Part shown: one piece after another, positions 15,240 to 22,872 of the stretch
Layout of the letters: the number at the start of each line of letters is the position of its first letter
Numbering within the stretch: the first letter of the stretch is position 1
From: GCA-2731375 sp964507245
GTDB taxonomy: Bacteria > Pseudomonadota > Alphaproteobacteria > GCA-2731375
Direction: 5' to 3'
Assembly (NCBI GenBank): GCA_964507245.1
Contig: CAZDQC010000049.1
Coordinates: 1 to 22,872 of the forward strand
DNA: 22,872 nucleotides
The notes under the pieces: model-generated
Database searches by the model: none
What the model saw: the letters and a program-made list of their open reading frames with translations, nothing else
What the model was told of the DNA's origin: nothing
Made by a program: the position numbers and the translations under genes

Positions 15240-15883
15240 TGTGGGCGGTGGTGCCAATTAAGGGGTTTGAAGCGCCGAAACAACGTCTGGCTGAAGCGTT
15301 GTCGGCGCACGAGCGGGGCAGTTTGGCCAAGCACATGTTGCACGATGTCCTGGCGGCTCTGGACGACCTGGAAGGTATATTGGTGATCAGTCGTGATGAG
15401 GCCACTTTGAATGCCGCACGCTGGTCAGGCGCCCGGGTCATGCTAGAAAAAGGTGATGGCGGATACAGTGCCGCGGTTCGCCAGGCCGGTGAGATGCTAG
15501 CATCCGAAGGAGTGAATGCCATGATGCATGTGCCGGGTGATGTGCCTCTTATCAGCCGAGACGAGGTTAAACGGATAGCAGCGTTGCCGGAGAATGTTCC
15601 TGGAGCTTGTGTTGTACCTTCCCGCGATTTTGACGGCACTAATTGCCTGGCGCTATGGCCGCCTGATTTGATAGAGCCAGAATTTGGGCCTGATAGTTTC
15701 CACCGCCATTGCCAAATTCTGGAAGATCTGGGGGTGAAACCCTTCGTGTTGGAGTTAGATGGCTTTGCCTTGGATATTGACACGCCGGACGATCTGCGGC
15801 TGTTTTGTATGGGGCATAAAAACTGTGGCAGTTTACAGTACCTTCAAGCTTCGGGGATATCAGCCCGAATTTTGAATGACTAA
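15239..15883 (+). CDS. cofC: 2-phospho-L-lactate guanylyltransferase family protein (CofC/FbiD)
   Basis: It activates a phosphorylated three-carbon acid with GTP for CofD. From the ATG at 15239, overlapping the cofD stop as TGATG, the product has 214 residues; a GTG at 15230 would add three. It is a small nucleotidyltransferase fold: the opening WAVVPIKGFEAPKQRLAEAL carries the conserved Lys and Arg-Leu, then GDGGYSAAVRQA and the metal-binding HVPGDVPLI loop, SRDFDGTNCLALWPP, and the DIDTPDDL end motif, all typical of CofC/FbiD. Substrate specificity varies between homologues (2-phospholactate, PEP or 3-phosphoglycerate). It ends 15 bases before fbiC. Confidence 0.94.
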   Translation: MWAVVPIKGFEAPKQRLAEALSAHERGSLAKHMLHDVLAALDDLEGILVISRDEATLNAARWSGARVMLEKGDGGYSAAVRQAGEMLASEGVNAMMHVPGDVPLISRDEVKRIAALPENVPGACVVPSRDFDGTNCLALWPPDLIEPEFGPDSFHRHCQILEDLGVKPFVLELDGFALDIDTPDDLRLFCMGHKNCGSLQYLQASGISARILND

Positions 15884-15898
15884 GGGATTTTTGTATAG

Positions 15899-18349
15899 AT
15901 GACATCCATTGCGGACATCAAAGCTTGGCCAGATCGGCGGCCATCAAGGGATCAAGCCCTGTCCCTGGCAACTGTGACGGACTTGGCTGGATTGCAAAAG
16001 GTGGCGTCGGAATTACGGGACCGGTCGCATGGTCGGATGGTTAGTTATTCCCGCAAGGTATTTATTCCACTGACCCAGTTATGCCGGGATGTTTGTCACT
16101 ATTGTACTTTCGCTCACCCGCCCCGCAAGGGACAGCCAGCCTATATGACCCCGGATGAAGTTTTGGCTTTGGCCCGGTCTGGGGCTGAAGCAGGCTGTAA
16201 AGAAGCGTTATTTACCCTAGGCGACAAACCGGAGCTGAGATACCGCGTGGCACGGGAAGAATTGGCGAAACTAGGCCATGATTCCACAATTTCCTATTTG
16301 CGGGCCATGGCGCTGCTGGTGTTTGAGGAGACGGGTCTTTTGCCACACCTGAACCCGGGCGTAATGAGCGAAGCAGAATTGGCGTCACTGCGTGCGGTCT
16401 CCGTTTCCCAAGGTATTATGCTGGAGAGTATTTCGTCCCGGCTTTTGGAGAAGGGTGGTTGCCATCATGGTTCCCCCGACAAGGACCCCGCCGTGCGACT
16501 GGCCACCATTGAGGCTGCGGGTAAGCTGGCGATCCCATTTACTACGGGTATCTTAATTGGGATTGGCGAGACCCGTGAGGAGCGGATAGAAGCCCTGCTG
16601 GCTTTGCGTGAATTGCATGAACGTTTTAGCCATATTCAGGAAATCATTGTTCAGAATTTCCGGGCCAAGGATGATACCCGCATGGCCGACTGGCCGGACG
16701 CACCTATCAACGAATTACGCTGGAGCATCGCGGCTGCGCGACTAATATTTGGATCGGAGATGCATATTCAGGCACCGCCGAACCTAAGCCCAAAATATTC
16801 ATCCAGCCTTATCTACGCAGGCATCAATGATTGGGGCGGCGTTTCCCCCGTGACGCCGGATCATGTAAATCCAGAAGCGCCTTGGCCGCACCTCAGGCAA
16901 TTAGCTGATGACACGGCGAAGGGCGGTAAGCATCTTGTCGAACGGCTAGCGATTTATCCAAACTATGCGGTGCAGGCACAACGTTGGTTGGATCCCGGTT
17001 TCGTTCCGGTAGTCCTGAACCGGATCGATGCATCCGGTTTAGCGCGAACGGATACGTGGTCTCCGGGAATCCATATGGCGCCGCCAGTGACCTTGAAATC
17101 TGCGTCACCTCATGTGCCGGAACTCAATCATTTACTAATCCGGGCATCTGATGGCGGTGATTTGAACGAAGCCGAAGTAACCCGCCTATTTCAAGCTCGG
17201 GGCGCGGAAATAGACCTGGTCTGCCGAGCGGCCGACGAATTGCGCCGCAAAGTCAATGGGGACGATGTGTCTTACGTCGTTGTGCGCAATATCAACTATA
17301 CCAACATCTGCTATTTCAAATGCCAATTCTGCGCCTTCTCGAAAGGCAAGCTGAGTGAAAATTTGCGGGGGCGCCCGTATGACCTTTCGTTCGAGGAGAT
17401 CGGCCGTCGGGCTGGAGAAGCCTGGGCTCGGGGCGCAACGGAAGTTTGCATGCAAGGAGGTATACACCCTGAGTACACCGGGCAGACGTATTTGGATATA
17501 CTTGCCGCAGTAAAAGAGGCCGCACCTGAATTACATATTCATGCCTTCTCACCCCTGGAAGTTTATCAGGGTGCTCAAACCTTGGACATTCCGCTGCGTA
17601 CATTTTTGGAAAAACTGCGAAATGCGGGCTTAAATTCCTTGCCGGGCACGGCGGCAGAAATTCTCGATGAAGAGGTGCGCAAAGTTCTTTGTCCGGACAA
17701 ACTCACCGTTAGGCAGTGGTTAGAGGTCATGGAAACAGCCCACGACGTGGGATTCCGGACCACGGCGACCATTATGTTTGGTCATGTGGATCAGCCCATT
17801 CATTGGGCCAGACATCTTCTGCGCCTGCGGGAGCTTCAATCTCGTACGGGAGGCTTCACCGAATTGGTCCCATTGCCTTTCGTACATATGGAAGCCCCAA
17901 TTTATCTCAAGGGTCTTGCTCGCATGGGGCCCACCTACCGTGAGGCCTTGTTGATGCACGCAGTCAGCCGCCTGGTCTTGCATCCCCATTTTTCAAACAT
18001 CCAGACTTCTTGGGTGAAAATGGGTCGTGACGGCATCAAGGCTGCCCTTAACGCCGGTGTAAATGACCTGGGTGGGACTTTGATGAACGAGACTATCACC
18101 CGCGCCGCAGGGTCGGAACATGGCCAGGAGCTTCCTCCCCGCGCCATGGAGGCACTGATCCGAGACATGGGTCGTAACCCAGTGCAGCGCACTACTCTTT
18201 ACGGTAGGCCGCCGGAACCTCAGGTCCTAGCCTCATTCCAAGCTGCGCCTCTGTCAGAAGTGGTCAACAATCCGGCCCGTAAATACGAACGCGATAGTGA
18301 TCGCAAGCCCTTGGTCCGTCCTGGTTTAGAAGCAGCCGGAGCTGACTAG
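15899..18349 (+). CDS. fbiC: FO synthase, CofG-CofH fusion
   Basis: This bifunctional radical-SAM enzyme makes the deazaflavin FO from tyrosine and 5-amino-6-ribitylamino-uracil. The product has 816 residues, close to actinobacterial FbiC. The N-terminal CofG half has an iron-sulfur motif with Cys62, Cys66 and Cys69 (CRDVCHYC). The CofH half has Cys471, Cys475 and Cys478 (CYFKCQFC), followed by MQGGIHPEYTG and FSPLEVYQG motifs. Archaea usually encode the halves separately; the fused form is typical of bacteria. AAGGGA stands eleven bases before the ATG. It is the last gene of the F420 run; its TAG stop interlocks with the TAG of the convergent LLM gene in the four bases CTAG. Confidence 0.97.
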   Translation: MTSIADIKAWPDRRPSRDQALSLATVTDLAGLQKVASELRDRSHGRMVSYSRKVFIPLTQLCRDVCHYCTFAHPPRKGQPAYMTPDEVLALARSGAEAGCKEALFTLGDKPELRYRVAREELAKLGHDSTISYLRAMALLVFEETGLLPHLNPGVMSEAELASLRAVSVSQGIMLESISSRLLEKGGCHHGSPDKDPAVRLATIEAAGKLAIPFTTGILIGIGETREERIEALLALRELHERFSHIQEIIVQNFRAKDDTRMADWPDAPINELRWSIAAARLIFGSEMHIQAPPNLSPKYSSSLIYAGINDWGGVSPVTPDHVNPEAPWPHLRQLADDTAKGGKHLVERLAIYPNYAVQAQRWLDPGFVPVVLNRIDASGLARTDTWSPGIHMAPPVTLKSASPHVPELNHLLIRASDGGDLNEAEVTRLFQARGAEIDLVCRAADELRRKVNGDDVSYVVVRNINYTNICYFKCQFCAFSKGKLSENLRGRPYDLSFEEIGRRAGEAWARGATEVCMQGGIHPEYTGQTYLDILAAVKEAAPELHIHAFSPLEVYQGAQTLDIPLRTFLEKLRNAGLNSLPGTAAEILDEEVRKVLCPDKLTVRQWLEVMETAHDVGFRTTATIMFGHVDQPIHWARHLLRLRELQSRTGGFTELVPLPFVHMEAPIYLKGLARMGPTYREALLMHAVSRLVLHPHFSNIQTSWVKMGRDGIKAALNAGVNDLGGTLMNETITRAAGSEHGQELPPRAMEALIRDMGRNPVQRTTLYGRPPEPQVLASFQAAPLSEVVNNPARKYERDSDRKPLVRPGLEAAGAD

Positions 18350-19386
18350 TTAGCGTAATTCTGGAATTTCGATGGAATGCGCTGAATATCCTGGATGATT
18401 TCTGGAGGCAGACTGCCGCGCATTTCGGACGAGGTGCTATCGGATATGCTATCCGACAGCCCGCCGAAACGATTTGCTATGGCATTGGCGATTTCATCGT
18501 GGCGGCCTACGGCGGCAAAAAGGTGCACTAAGTCGTCGCTGATTTCGCCTGTCATTTTGCTCCATTGGTTGGTTTTTGACATGTGGTTAAGTTTTTCACC
18601 TAGATCCAACATGTCATGTTGTTCCAGGACTGGCCAATAGGCGCGTGTCGAGCCGTAAAAGCCGATACGCATTCGCACCCATTCAATTGACTTGGAGACA
18701 GCCTCGTTATTTGGTCCAGTGGCGATGAAGCCGCCGCCAGTAATTTCAAAATTCTCCCGTTTTCGACTCACACCTTTCATCGCGGTTTCAAGTCTCGGGA
18801 TAATAATATTCTCAAGATATTTGCGGCTGCAGAAGGGATGTAGCCGGGCGCCGTCGTATTCTTGGCCGGCGACTTTCATCATGGCCGGACCCACTGCGGC
18901 GACGGTGATTGGTGGCGGCGGACTGTCCATAGGCTCCGGCGTAAAATTCGGCGTCATCAAGGTGAAGCGGTAATGCTCTCCTTCGAAATTCAGTGGATCG
19001 CCAGTTTTCCAATTATTCCAGATGGCGCGTAGGGCTTGAGCATATTCTCTCAGACGTGGCGCAGGCGGCGACCAAGGTGCTGAAAAACGCCGCTCATTAT
19101 GGCCTTTGACCTGACTACCGATGCCAAGAACGAAACGCCCCTTAGACGCCGCTTGCAGATCCCAGCCGATATTAGCCACAACCATTGGGCTGCGGGCAAA
19201 GGCGATTGCAATGCCCGTTGATAGTTGTAGGCGGTCACTATTGATAGCCGCGACGCCAAGGGGCATGAACGGGTCGTGCCGGTTTTCCAGGGTCACGACC
19301 CCATCGTAACCCTTGCCTTCAATAGCCTGAACTACCTTCGGGACTTGGTATAAATTGTCTTGCGGAATTGTTGTCGTAACCCGCAT
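18346..19386 (-). CDS. LLM-class oxidoreductase, F420-dependent MSMEG_2256-like group
   Basis: The product has 346 residues with an ATG start. The barrel begins MRVTTTIPQDNL, then GYDGVVTLENRHDPFMPL near residue 27, LSTGIAIAFARSPMVVANIGWDL, and GRFVLGIGSQVKGHNERRF around 83-100, with a proline-rich SPPPPITVAAVGPAMM at about 160. This resembles the MSMEG_2256-type LLM family annotated as F420-dependent. It is downstream of the Rieske oxygenase by 15 bases on the same strand, so the pair is probably one operon. It may reduce or oxidise the oxygenase product or a precursor, which is inferred. Its end overlaps fbiC tail to tail by four bases. Confidence 0.87.
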   Translation of the reverse strand: MRVTTTIPQDNLYQVPKVVQAIEGKGYDGVVTLENRHDPFMPLGVAAINSDRLQLSTGIAIAFARSPMVVANIGWDLQAASKGRFVLGIGSQVKGHNERRFSAPWSPPAPRLREYAQALRAIWNNWKTGDPLNFEGEHYRFTLMTPNFTPEPMDSPPPPITVAAVGPAMMKVAGQEYDGARLHPFCSRKYLENIIIPRLETAMKGVSRKRENFEITGGGFIATGPNNEAVSKSIEWVRMRIGFYGSTRAYWPVLEQHDMLDLGEKLNHMSKTNQWSKMTGEISDDLVHLFAAVGRHDEIANAIANRFGGLSDSISDSTSSEMRGSLPPEIIQDIQRIPSKFQNYAN

Positions 19387-19401
19387 GGTGGCAACTCTTG
19401 T

Positions 19402-20427
19402 CTAATTTTGAATTTCTTTTTCGACTAGTCGTTCTATGCGCTTCCTATAGACATTCGGTCCTTTATCGATGGCGACGCGAATAGGTTTGCGTTTCATTGG
19501 TTGGTCTTCCTCAATTTGGATTGCCTCCAATATCACCTTGTCCTCGGCAAAGGCGATATTAAACAATTCATCTATTTTCGCACTCGCCGTCTCATCATTT
19601 ATGGCTGTGTTGCGGATATGCATCCAGCGATCGATTGTATGGCGTTCATCTACGGGAGTCATGAAGTGGAGTGAAAAAATTCGCAACCCCTGGTTCCGCT
19701 GGTCTTCTGCTATATTGGCCTCAACGTCGGCGCTGCCAAAATCGATTACGGCCGTACAGGGCAAGTGTAGGTAATAGTAGTGCCAGCGGTCCACATTACC
19801 GGAAAATTCGCCGAATTCCTGAAAAAAGCCCACCGGCGGCGCGTCCCGAATCCAACGCCAGGCGACGATAGGGTCACCTGAGGTATCAGTTTTTACCGCA
19901 ACGTCTTCGCTAGCTACGCTACCTAGAGTAGTAGAATGAACAAAACTAACGTGGGCAGGATCCACCAGGTTTTCCGCTACATTTAAATAGTGGGAATTTA
20001 GATGCAGTTGTCCTCCCTGATGGGCATTCCAAGACGGATCGGTGAATTCTGGCATATCAAAGATATCATCTACGCTGGCTAGAATGGGGTCCCCCATCCA
20101 AACCCAAACAATGTCATGACGTTGATGCACGAGACGACTCTCGGCATAGGCTTTGGTGGGAATATTGTCCTGACCCGGAATTCGGATGCAGGTACCTGTC
20201 TGATCAAACGTCATACCGTGATATCCGCATTGAATGGCATCGCCGATGCGCCGTCCTTTGGACAATGGTAGAAGGCGGTGGGGGCAACGGTCCTCCAGTG
20301 CGACGACATTGCCTTCTGAAGTACGATACATGACCAAATGCGTCGCCAGTACGGTCACTCGACGAAGCTCTTCTCCGAATTCGGAAGCCCAGCCTGCGAC
20401 ATACCAGGCATTGTGAATAAACTGCAT
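19402..20427 (-). CDS. Rieske [2Fe-2S] non-heme iron oxygenase, large subunit (vanillate demethylase-like)
   Basis: The product has 341 residues, the size of single-component alpha subunits such as VanA-type O-demethylases. The Rieske domain carries Cys48, His50 (CPHR) and Cys67, His70 (CGYHGMTF). The C-terminal catalytic domain has the mononuclear iron motif NLVDPAHVSFVH with Asp156, His159 and His164. Such enzymes use O2 and electrons from a reductase to hydroxylate or dealkylate aromatic or related substrates. No ferredoxin or flavin reductase gene is in the window, so electrons must come from elsewhere or from an unusual donor. GGATGGAGGG lies just before the ATG. It is divergent from an LLM gene and in operon with another. 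Confidence 0.93.
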   Translation of the reverse strand: MQFIHNAWYVAGWASEFGEELRRVTVLATHLVMYRTSEGNVVALEDRCPHRLLPLSKGRRIGDAIQCGYHGMTFDQTGTCIRIPGQDNIPTKAYAESRLVHQRHDIVWVWMGDPILASVDDIFDMPEFTDPSWNAHQGGQLHLNSHYLNVAENLVDPAHVSFVHSTTLGSVASEDVAVKTDTSGDPIVAWRWIRDAPPVGFFQEFGEFSGNVDRWHYYYLHLPCTAVIDFGSADVEANIAEDQRNQGLRIFSLHFMTPVDERHTIDRWMHIRNTAINDETASAKIDELFNIAFAEDKVILEAIQIEEDQPMKRKPIRVAIDKGPNVYRKRIERLVEKEIQN

Positions 20428-20551
20428 GTACCCTCCATCCTGCGTGGCGGTCAGCCTACGGTGGAGCGGGGTTCATTGGCAAGATTGCTTATGGCATCTT
20501 AAGTACGTTCCCAAGTATGGTGGTGTAAATTCTTCGCTGAGGAGCGTTACA

Positions 20552-21496
20552 ATGAGCATTCAGGCTGGCGTGGGCCTATCCACCTACCCCTTTTCCAGCA
20601 CCGATGGTTTTTGGAAATGGATCCAGATGTGTGAAGAGGGTGACGTGGATTCTGTCTGGCAGACGGACACTCTTGTCTCCAAGGAACCCATGCTGGAATG
20701 CATGACTACCATGGCGGCGATAGCAGGGGCTACGAACAAGCTAAAATTCGGCATGAACGTCGCCTCTGTAGCGCTGCGCGATCCATTGGTTCTGGCAAAG
20801 CAATGCGCCACTATTGATGTTTTGAGTAACGGCCGCATTCTGCCAGCCTTTGGCATTGGCAGTACATTTTCGGCCGACTGGCGTTCAACAGGCACGCCCA
20901 CAAAACGGCGCGGCAAACGTACGGACGAGGGGTTGGAGATCATCTCCCGTCTGTGGCGGGGCGAAACGGTGAAAATGGATGGCGAATTCTTCCAATATGA
21001 TGGCGTACGTATTTCGCCGTTGCCGGTGCAAAAGAATATACCATTGTGGATTGGCGGATCGTCTGATGCGGCAGTGCGACGGACAATCAAATACGGCACT
21101 GGCTGGCAGGCATCCTTTGAGAACCCGGACCAGGCGGGCGTAACCGTGGCTAAGATAAAACAAGGTATGAGGGATGCGGGGCGTGATTTTGAAGAGGATC
21201 ATTTTGGCACAGGCATTAACTTCCGCTTTGGCAAATGGGAGGATGATGTGGTGGTGCGAACTGCAGAGCGGTTTGAGCGGGTCGGCGGTCGAAACTCGCG
21301 GGAGAGTTTTGCTGTGGGTGGAGCGGCTGAGATAATTTCAAAAGTACGTGCCTTCGCCCTTGCCGGCTTGCCTAAATTAATTCTGAGGCCCCTGGCTTCA
21401 GACGACAAGGATACAATCCACCAGACCCAGTTGATGATCAATGAAGTGCAACCAGCCGTTGCCGCTATGAACACTGAACTGCAGGCCGCTGAATAA
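20552..21496 (+). CDS. LLM-class flavin/F420-dependent oxidoreductase
   Basis: The product has 314 residues from the ATG at 20552, where GAGGAG lies eight bases upstream; the open frame reaches back to 20426, but that part is promoter region and does not look like a LLM start. Barrel motifs are DSVWQTDTLVS, LKFGMNVASVALRDPLVLAKQ, GRILPAFGIGSTFSADW near residue 100, and IPLWIGGSSDAAVRRT around 165. These fit LLM proteins resembling methylene-H4MPT reductase-like enzymes. F420 or FMN use cannot be decided from sequence; context favours F420. It is divergent from the Rieske oxygenase across 124 bases and followed 30 bases later by the LDH2-type gene. Confidence 0.85.
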   Translation: MSIQAGVGLSTYPFSSTDGFWKWIQMCEEGDVDSVWQTDTLVSKEPMLECMTTMAAIAGATNKLKFGMNVASVALRDPLVLAKQCATIDVLSNGRILPAFGIGSTFSADWRSTGTPTKRRGKRTDEGLEIISRLWRGETVKMDGEFFQYDGVRISPLPVQKNIPLWIGGSSDAAVRRTIKYGTGWQASFENPDQAGVTVAKIKQGMRDAGRDFEEDHFGTGINFRFGKWEDDVVVRTAERFERVGGRNSRESFAVGGAAEIISKVRAFALAGLPKLILRPLASDDKDTIHQTQLMINEVQPAVAAMNTELQAAE

Positions 21497-21526
21497 ATTT
21501 ATAGGCAGATTTACAAGGAACATTTG

Positions 21527-22624
21527 ATGGTATTGAGAGTTGACGCAGGGCAACTGGAAGCTCTGGTTGCAGCGATCTTTGAGCACGGCGGTTGCATGCG
21601 CGTTGAGGCTGAGCGCATCGCCATGCGCCTATTGGGTGCTAATCTGACGGGGCATGACAGCCATGGGGTCCTACGCACCTCTCGCTATATCGACTGGTTG
21701 AAGCGGGGTATATTCCATGCCGGGCGAAGGGTCAAAATCGATTTCGATAGTGATGCCTTGTGCATTCTGGATGGCCAGTACGGCTTCGGCCAAACTATTG
21801 GTGAACAGGCGGTTCATCTGGGCCTGGAAAAGGCGACGACTAATGGTGCCGCCGTGGTCGCCTTGAACAATTCTGGTCATCTTGGCCGCATCGGTGATTG
21901 GGCCGAGATGGCAGCGGCCGAAGGCTATGTCTCAATCCATTTTGTTAATGCGCGAGGCTCAGTTCTGGTCGCCCCCTTTGGTGGGACGGAGCCACGCATT
22001 TCGACTGCGCCCTTCTGTGTTGGCGTTCCCCGCGGGGATGAGCCGCCCGTGGTTTTAGATTTCGCCACGTCCGTTGTTGCTGAGGGTAAGGTCCTGGTTG
22101 CCTCCAAGGGTGGAAAACCTTTGCCAGAAGGTGCTTTGATCGACAAAAATGGCACTCTGTCTACGGACCCTGAAGTGTTGTACGGCACGGCGGGTCCCGA
22201 TGCTCCGACCACGGAGCGCAACGGCTCTGGCGCGATCAGGGCAATGGGCGAGCATAAGGGCTCCGGTTTGGCTTTTATTTGCGAACTACTGGGGGGTTCC
22301 CTGACCGGCAACCGTGCTACTGGACTGCCGAACGAGAAATTTGCCAATGGCATGTTGTCCATTTATCTCTCTGTCGAGACATTTGATCGCGGCGGTGGTT
22401 TTGCTGACGATATCACTCGCTATATTGATTACGTAAAAAGCGCTAATCCCGCCGATCCCGATGCACCGGTCGTCGTGCCGGGCGATAAGGAGCGCCAAGT
22501 CAAGGCGGAACGCCTGGCCAATGGCGTGCCACTGACACAGGAGGCCTGGAACGATATTCGCGATGCCGCGAAAAGGGTTGGTTTGGAAGACGAAGAAATC
22601 CAGGAATTTGCGACCCCGCTTTAG
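21527..22624 (+). CDS. Ldh family oxidoreductase (LDH2/malate dehydrogenase-like)
   Basis: The product has 365 residues from the ATG at 21527, with AAGGA about seven bases upstream. It belongs to the NAD(P)-dependent 2-hydroxyacid dehydrogenase family that is unrelated to classical MDH/LDH. Signatures are GHDSHGVLR at about 42-50 with the catalytic His, NNSGHLGRIGDWAEMAAAEG, APFGGTEPRISTAP, LDFATSVVAEGKVLVA and EHKGSGLAFICELLGG. Members act on malate, lactate, ureidoglycolate, sulfolactate or cyclic imino acids, so the substrate is open. It likely shares a transcript with the upstream LLM gene. Its TAG stop overlaps by four bases the stop of the convergent cupin gene. Confidence 0.92.
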   Translation: MVLRVDAGQLEALVAAIFEHGGCMRVEAERIAMRLLGANLTGHDSHGVLRTSRYIDWLKRGIFHAGRRVKIDFDSDALCILDGQYGFGQTIGEQAVHLGLEKATTNGAAVVALNNSGHLGRIGDWAEMAAAEGYVSIHFVNARGSVLVAPFGGTEPRISTAPFCVGVPRGDEPPVVLDFATSVVAEGKVLVASKGGKPLPEGALIDKNGTLSTDPEVLYGTAGPDAPTTERNGSGAIRAMGEHKGSGLAFICELLGGSLTGNRATGLPNEKFANGMLSIYLSVETFDRGGGFADDITRYIDYVKSANPADPDAPVVVPGDKERQVKAERLANGVPLTQEAWNDIRDAAKRVGLEDEEIQEFATPL

Positions 22625-22872
22625 CACCTGTCAAACGCGGTACCATAAGCGGTTCGACTACCTCTGCGCAGGCCGAACGGTCCTGAAATAAACAAAGTTA
22701 TTGGGCGCACACCTGGTTCTAGATCCACGCGATGCAATATGTTGGCTGACCTAAAGCCGATGTATCCAGGTGGGCGCCAATGGCAGCCGCCGGCAAGCGT
22801 CTCCCAATATCCGCCGCGCAGCACGATGGTGATAAATGGGCAAGTGTGATTATGCACTCCGTCACCATGATC
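22621..22872 (-). CDS. Cupin-like protein, C-terminal part, cut by window edge
   Basis: On the minus strand a frame enters at the window edge and ends with TAA at 22621-22623, giving about 83 residues without the N-terminus. The HNHTCPFITIVLRGGYWE stretch followed by PGYIGFRSANILHRVDLEPG and TLFISGP resembles a single-domain cupin in which His-x-His and a later His bind a metal. I do not recognise a specific function. A GTG at 22857 is an internal codon, not a likely start, because the frame stays open upstream and the cupin motif begins there. The C-terminal tail is Arg-rich and less typical. Confidence 0.6.
   Translation of the reverse strand, partial: DHGDGVHNHTCPFITIVLRGGYWETLAGGCHWRPPGYIGFRSANILHRVDLEPGVRPITLFISGPFGLRRGSRTAYGTAFDRC

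Noticed and set aside
20465..20500. TTGGCA as a -35 element for the LLM gene at 20552
   Set aside because: The hexamer is good, but the bases 17-18 further on (TTAAGT/TAAGTA) fit a -10 element poorly; not strong enough to annotate.
1..22872. CRISPR array, tRNA, rRNA, insertion sequence or prophage attachment site
   Set aside because: No regular repeat-spacer pattern, transposase or integrase-like protein, terminal repeats or tRNA cloverleaf was seen on reading the window; a weak tRNA could be missed without a search tool.

Overview
The window (about 22.9 kb, moderate GC judged by eye) looks like chromosome of an alphaproteobacterium, probably Rhodospirillales-like. The main reasons are a proteobacterial-type ribosomal protein S4 and the gene order cysS - citramalate synthase - TrmJ-like methyltransferase - rpsD, which I associate with that group. 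This assignment is an inference; no rRNA or tRNA gene is visible.

Layout. (1) 1-1868, minus strand: a small catabolic operon with a Cys-less SCP2-type thiolase homologue, a Zn-ribbon/OB-fold (DUF35) partner and the first part of a short-chain dehydrogenase. (2) 2216-6699, plus strand: the housekeeping block cysS, cimA, trmJ, rpsD. (3) 6949-8344, minus: a small protein of unknown function followed by a SAM-dependent methyltransferase. (4) 8538-9520, plus: a possible 35-codon leader ORF coupled to an EamA/DMT transporter. (5) 9545-11743, minus: a luciferase-like (LLM) oxidoreductase, a RidA-family protein and an SDR, packed with almost no gaps. (6) 11859-18349, plus: the centrepiece, an LLM oxidoreductase followed by a complete-looking coenzyme F420 module: NADPH:F420 reductase (npdG), cofE, cofD, cofC and a CofG-CofH fusion FO synthase (fbiC). 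(7) 18346-20427, minus: a Rieske oxygenase and another LLM oxidoreductase. (8) 20552-22624, plus: a fourth LLM oxidoreductase and an LDH2/malate-dehydrogenase-like enzyme. (9) the end of a cupin-like gene on the minus strand runs off the right edge.

How it works together. FbiC makes FO from tyrosine and the flavin precursor 5-amino-6-ribitylamino-uracil. CofC and CofD attach a phospho-acid side chain, CofE adds glutamate, and NpdG reduces F420 with NADPH. Four LLM proteins, three of which resemble subfamilies annotated as F420-dependent, lie immediately around these genes with a Rieske oxygenase, SDRs, a RidA homologue, a transporter and a thiolase-like lyase. The simplest reading is an F420-using catabolic or detoxification island that makes its own cofactor, in a group where F420 is uncommon. 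The substrate cannot be read from sequence. The most unusual points are the F420 module in this genomic context, a CofE without the FMN reductase domain of mycobacterial FbiB, three alternating TTGCC/GGCAA half-sites spaced 14 bp apart between two divergent LLM genes, the Cys-less thiolase/DUF35 pair, and a RidA homologue without the usual active-site arginine.
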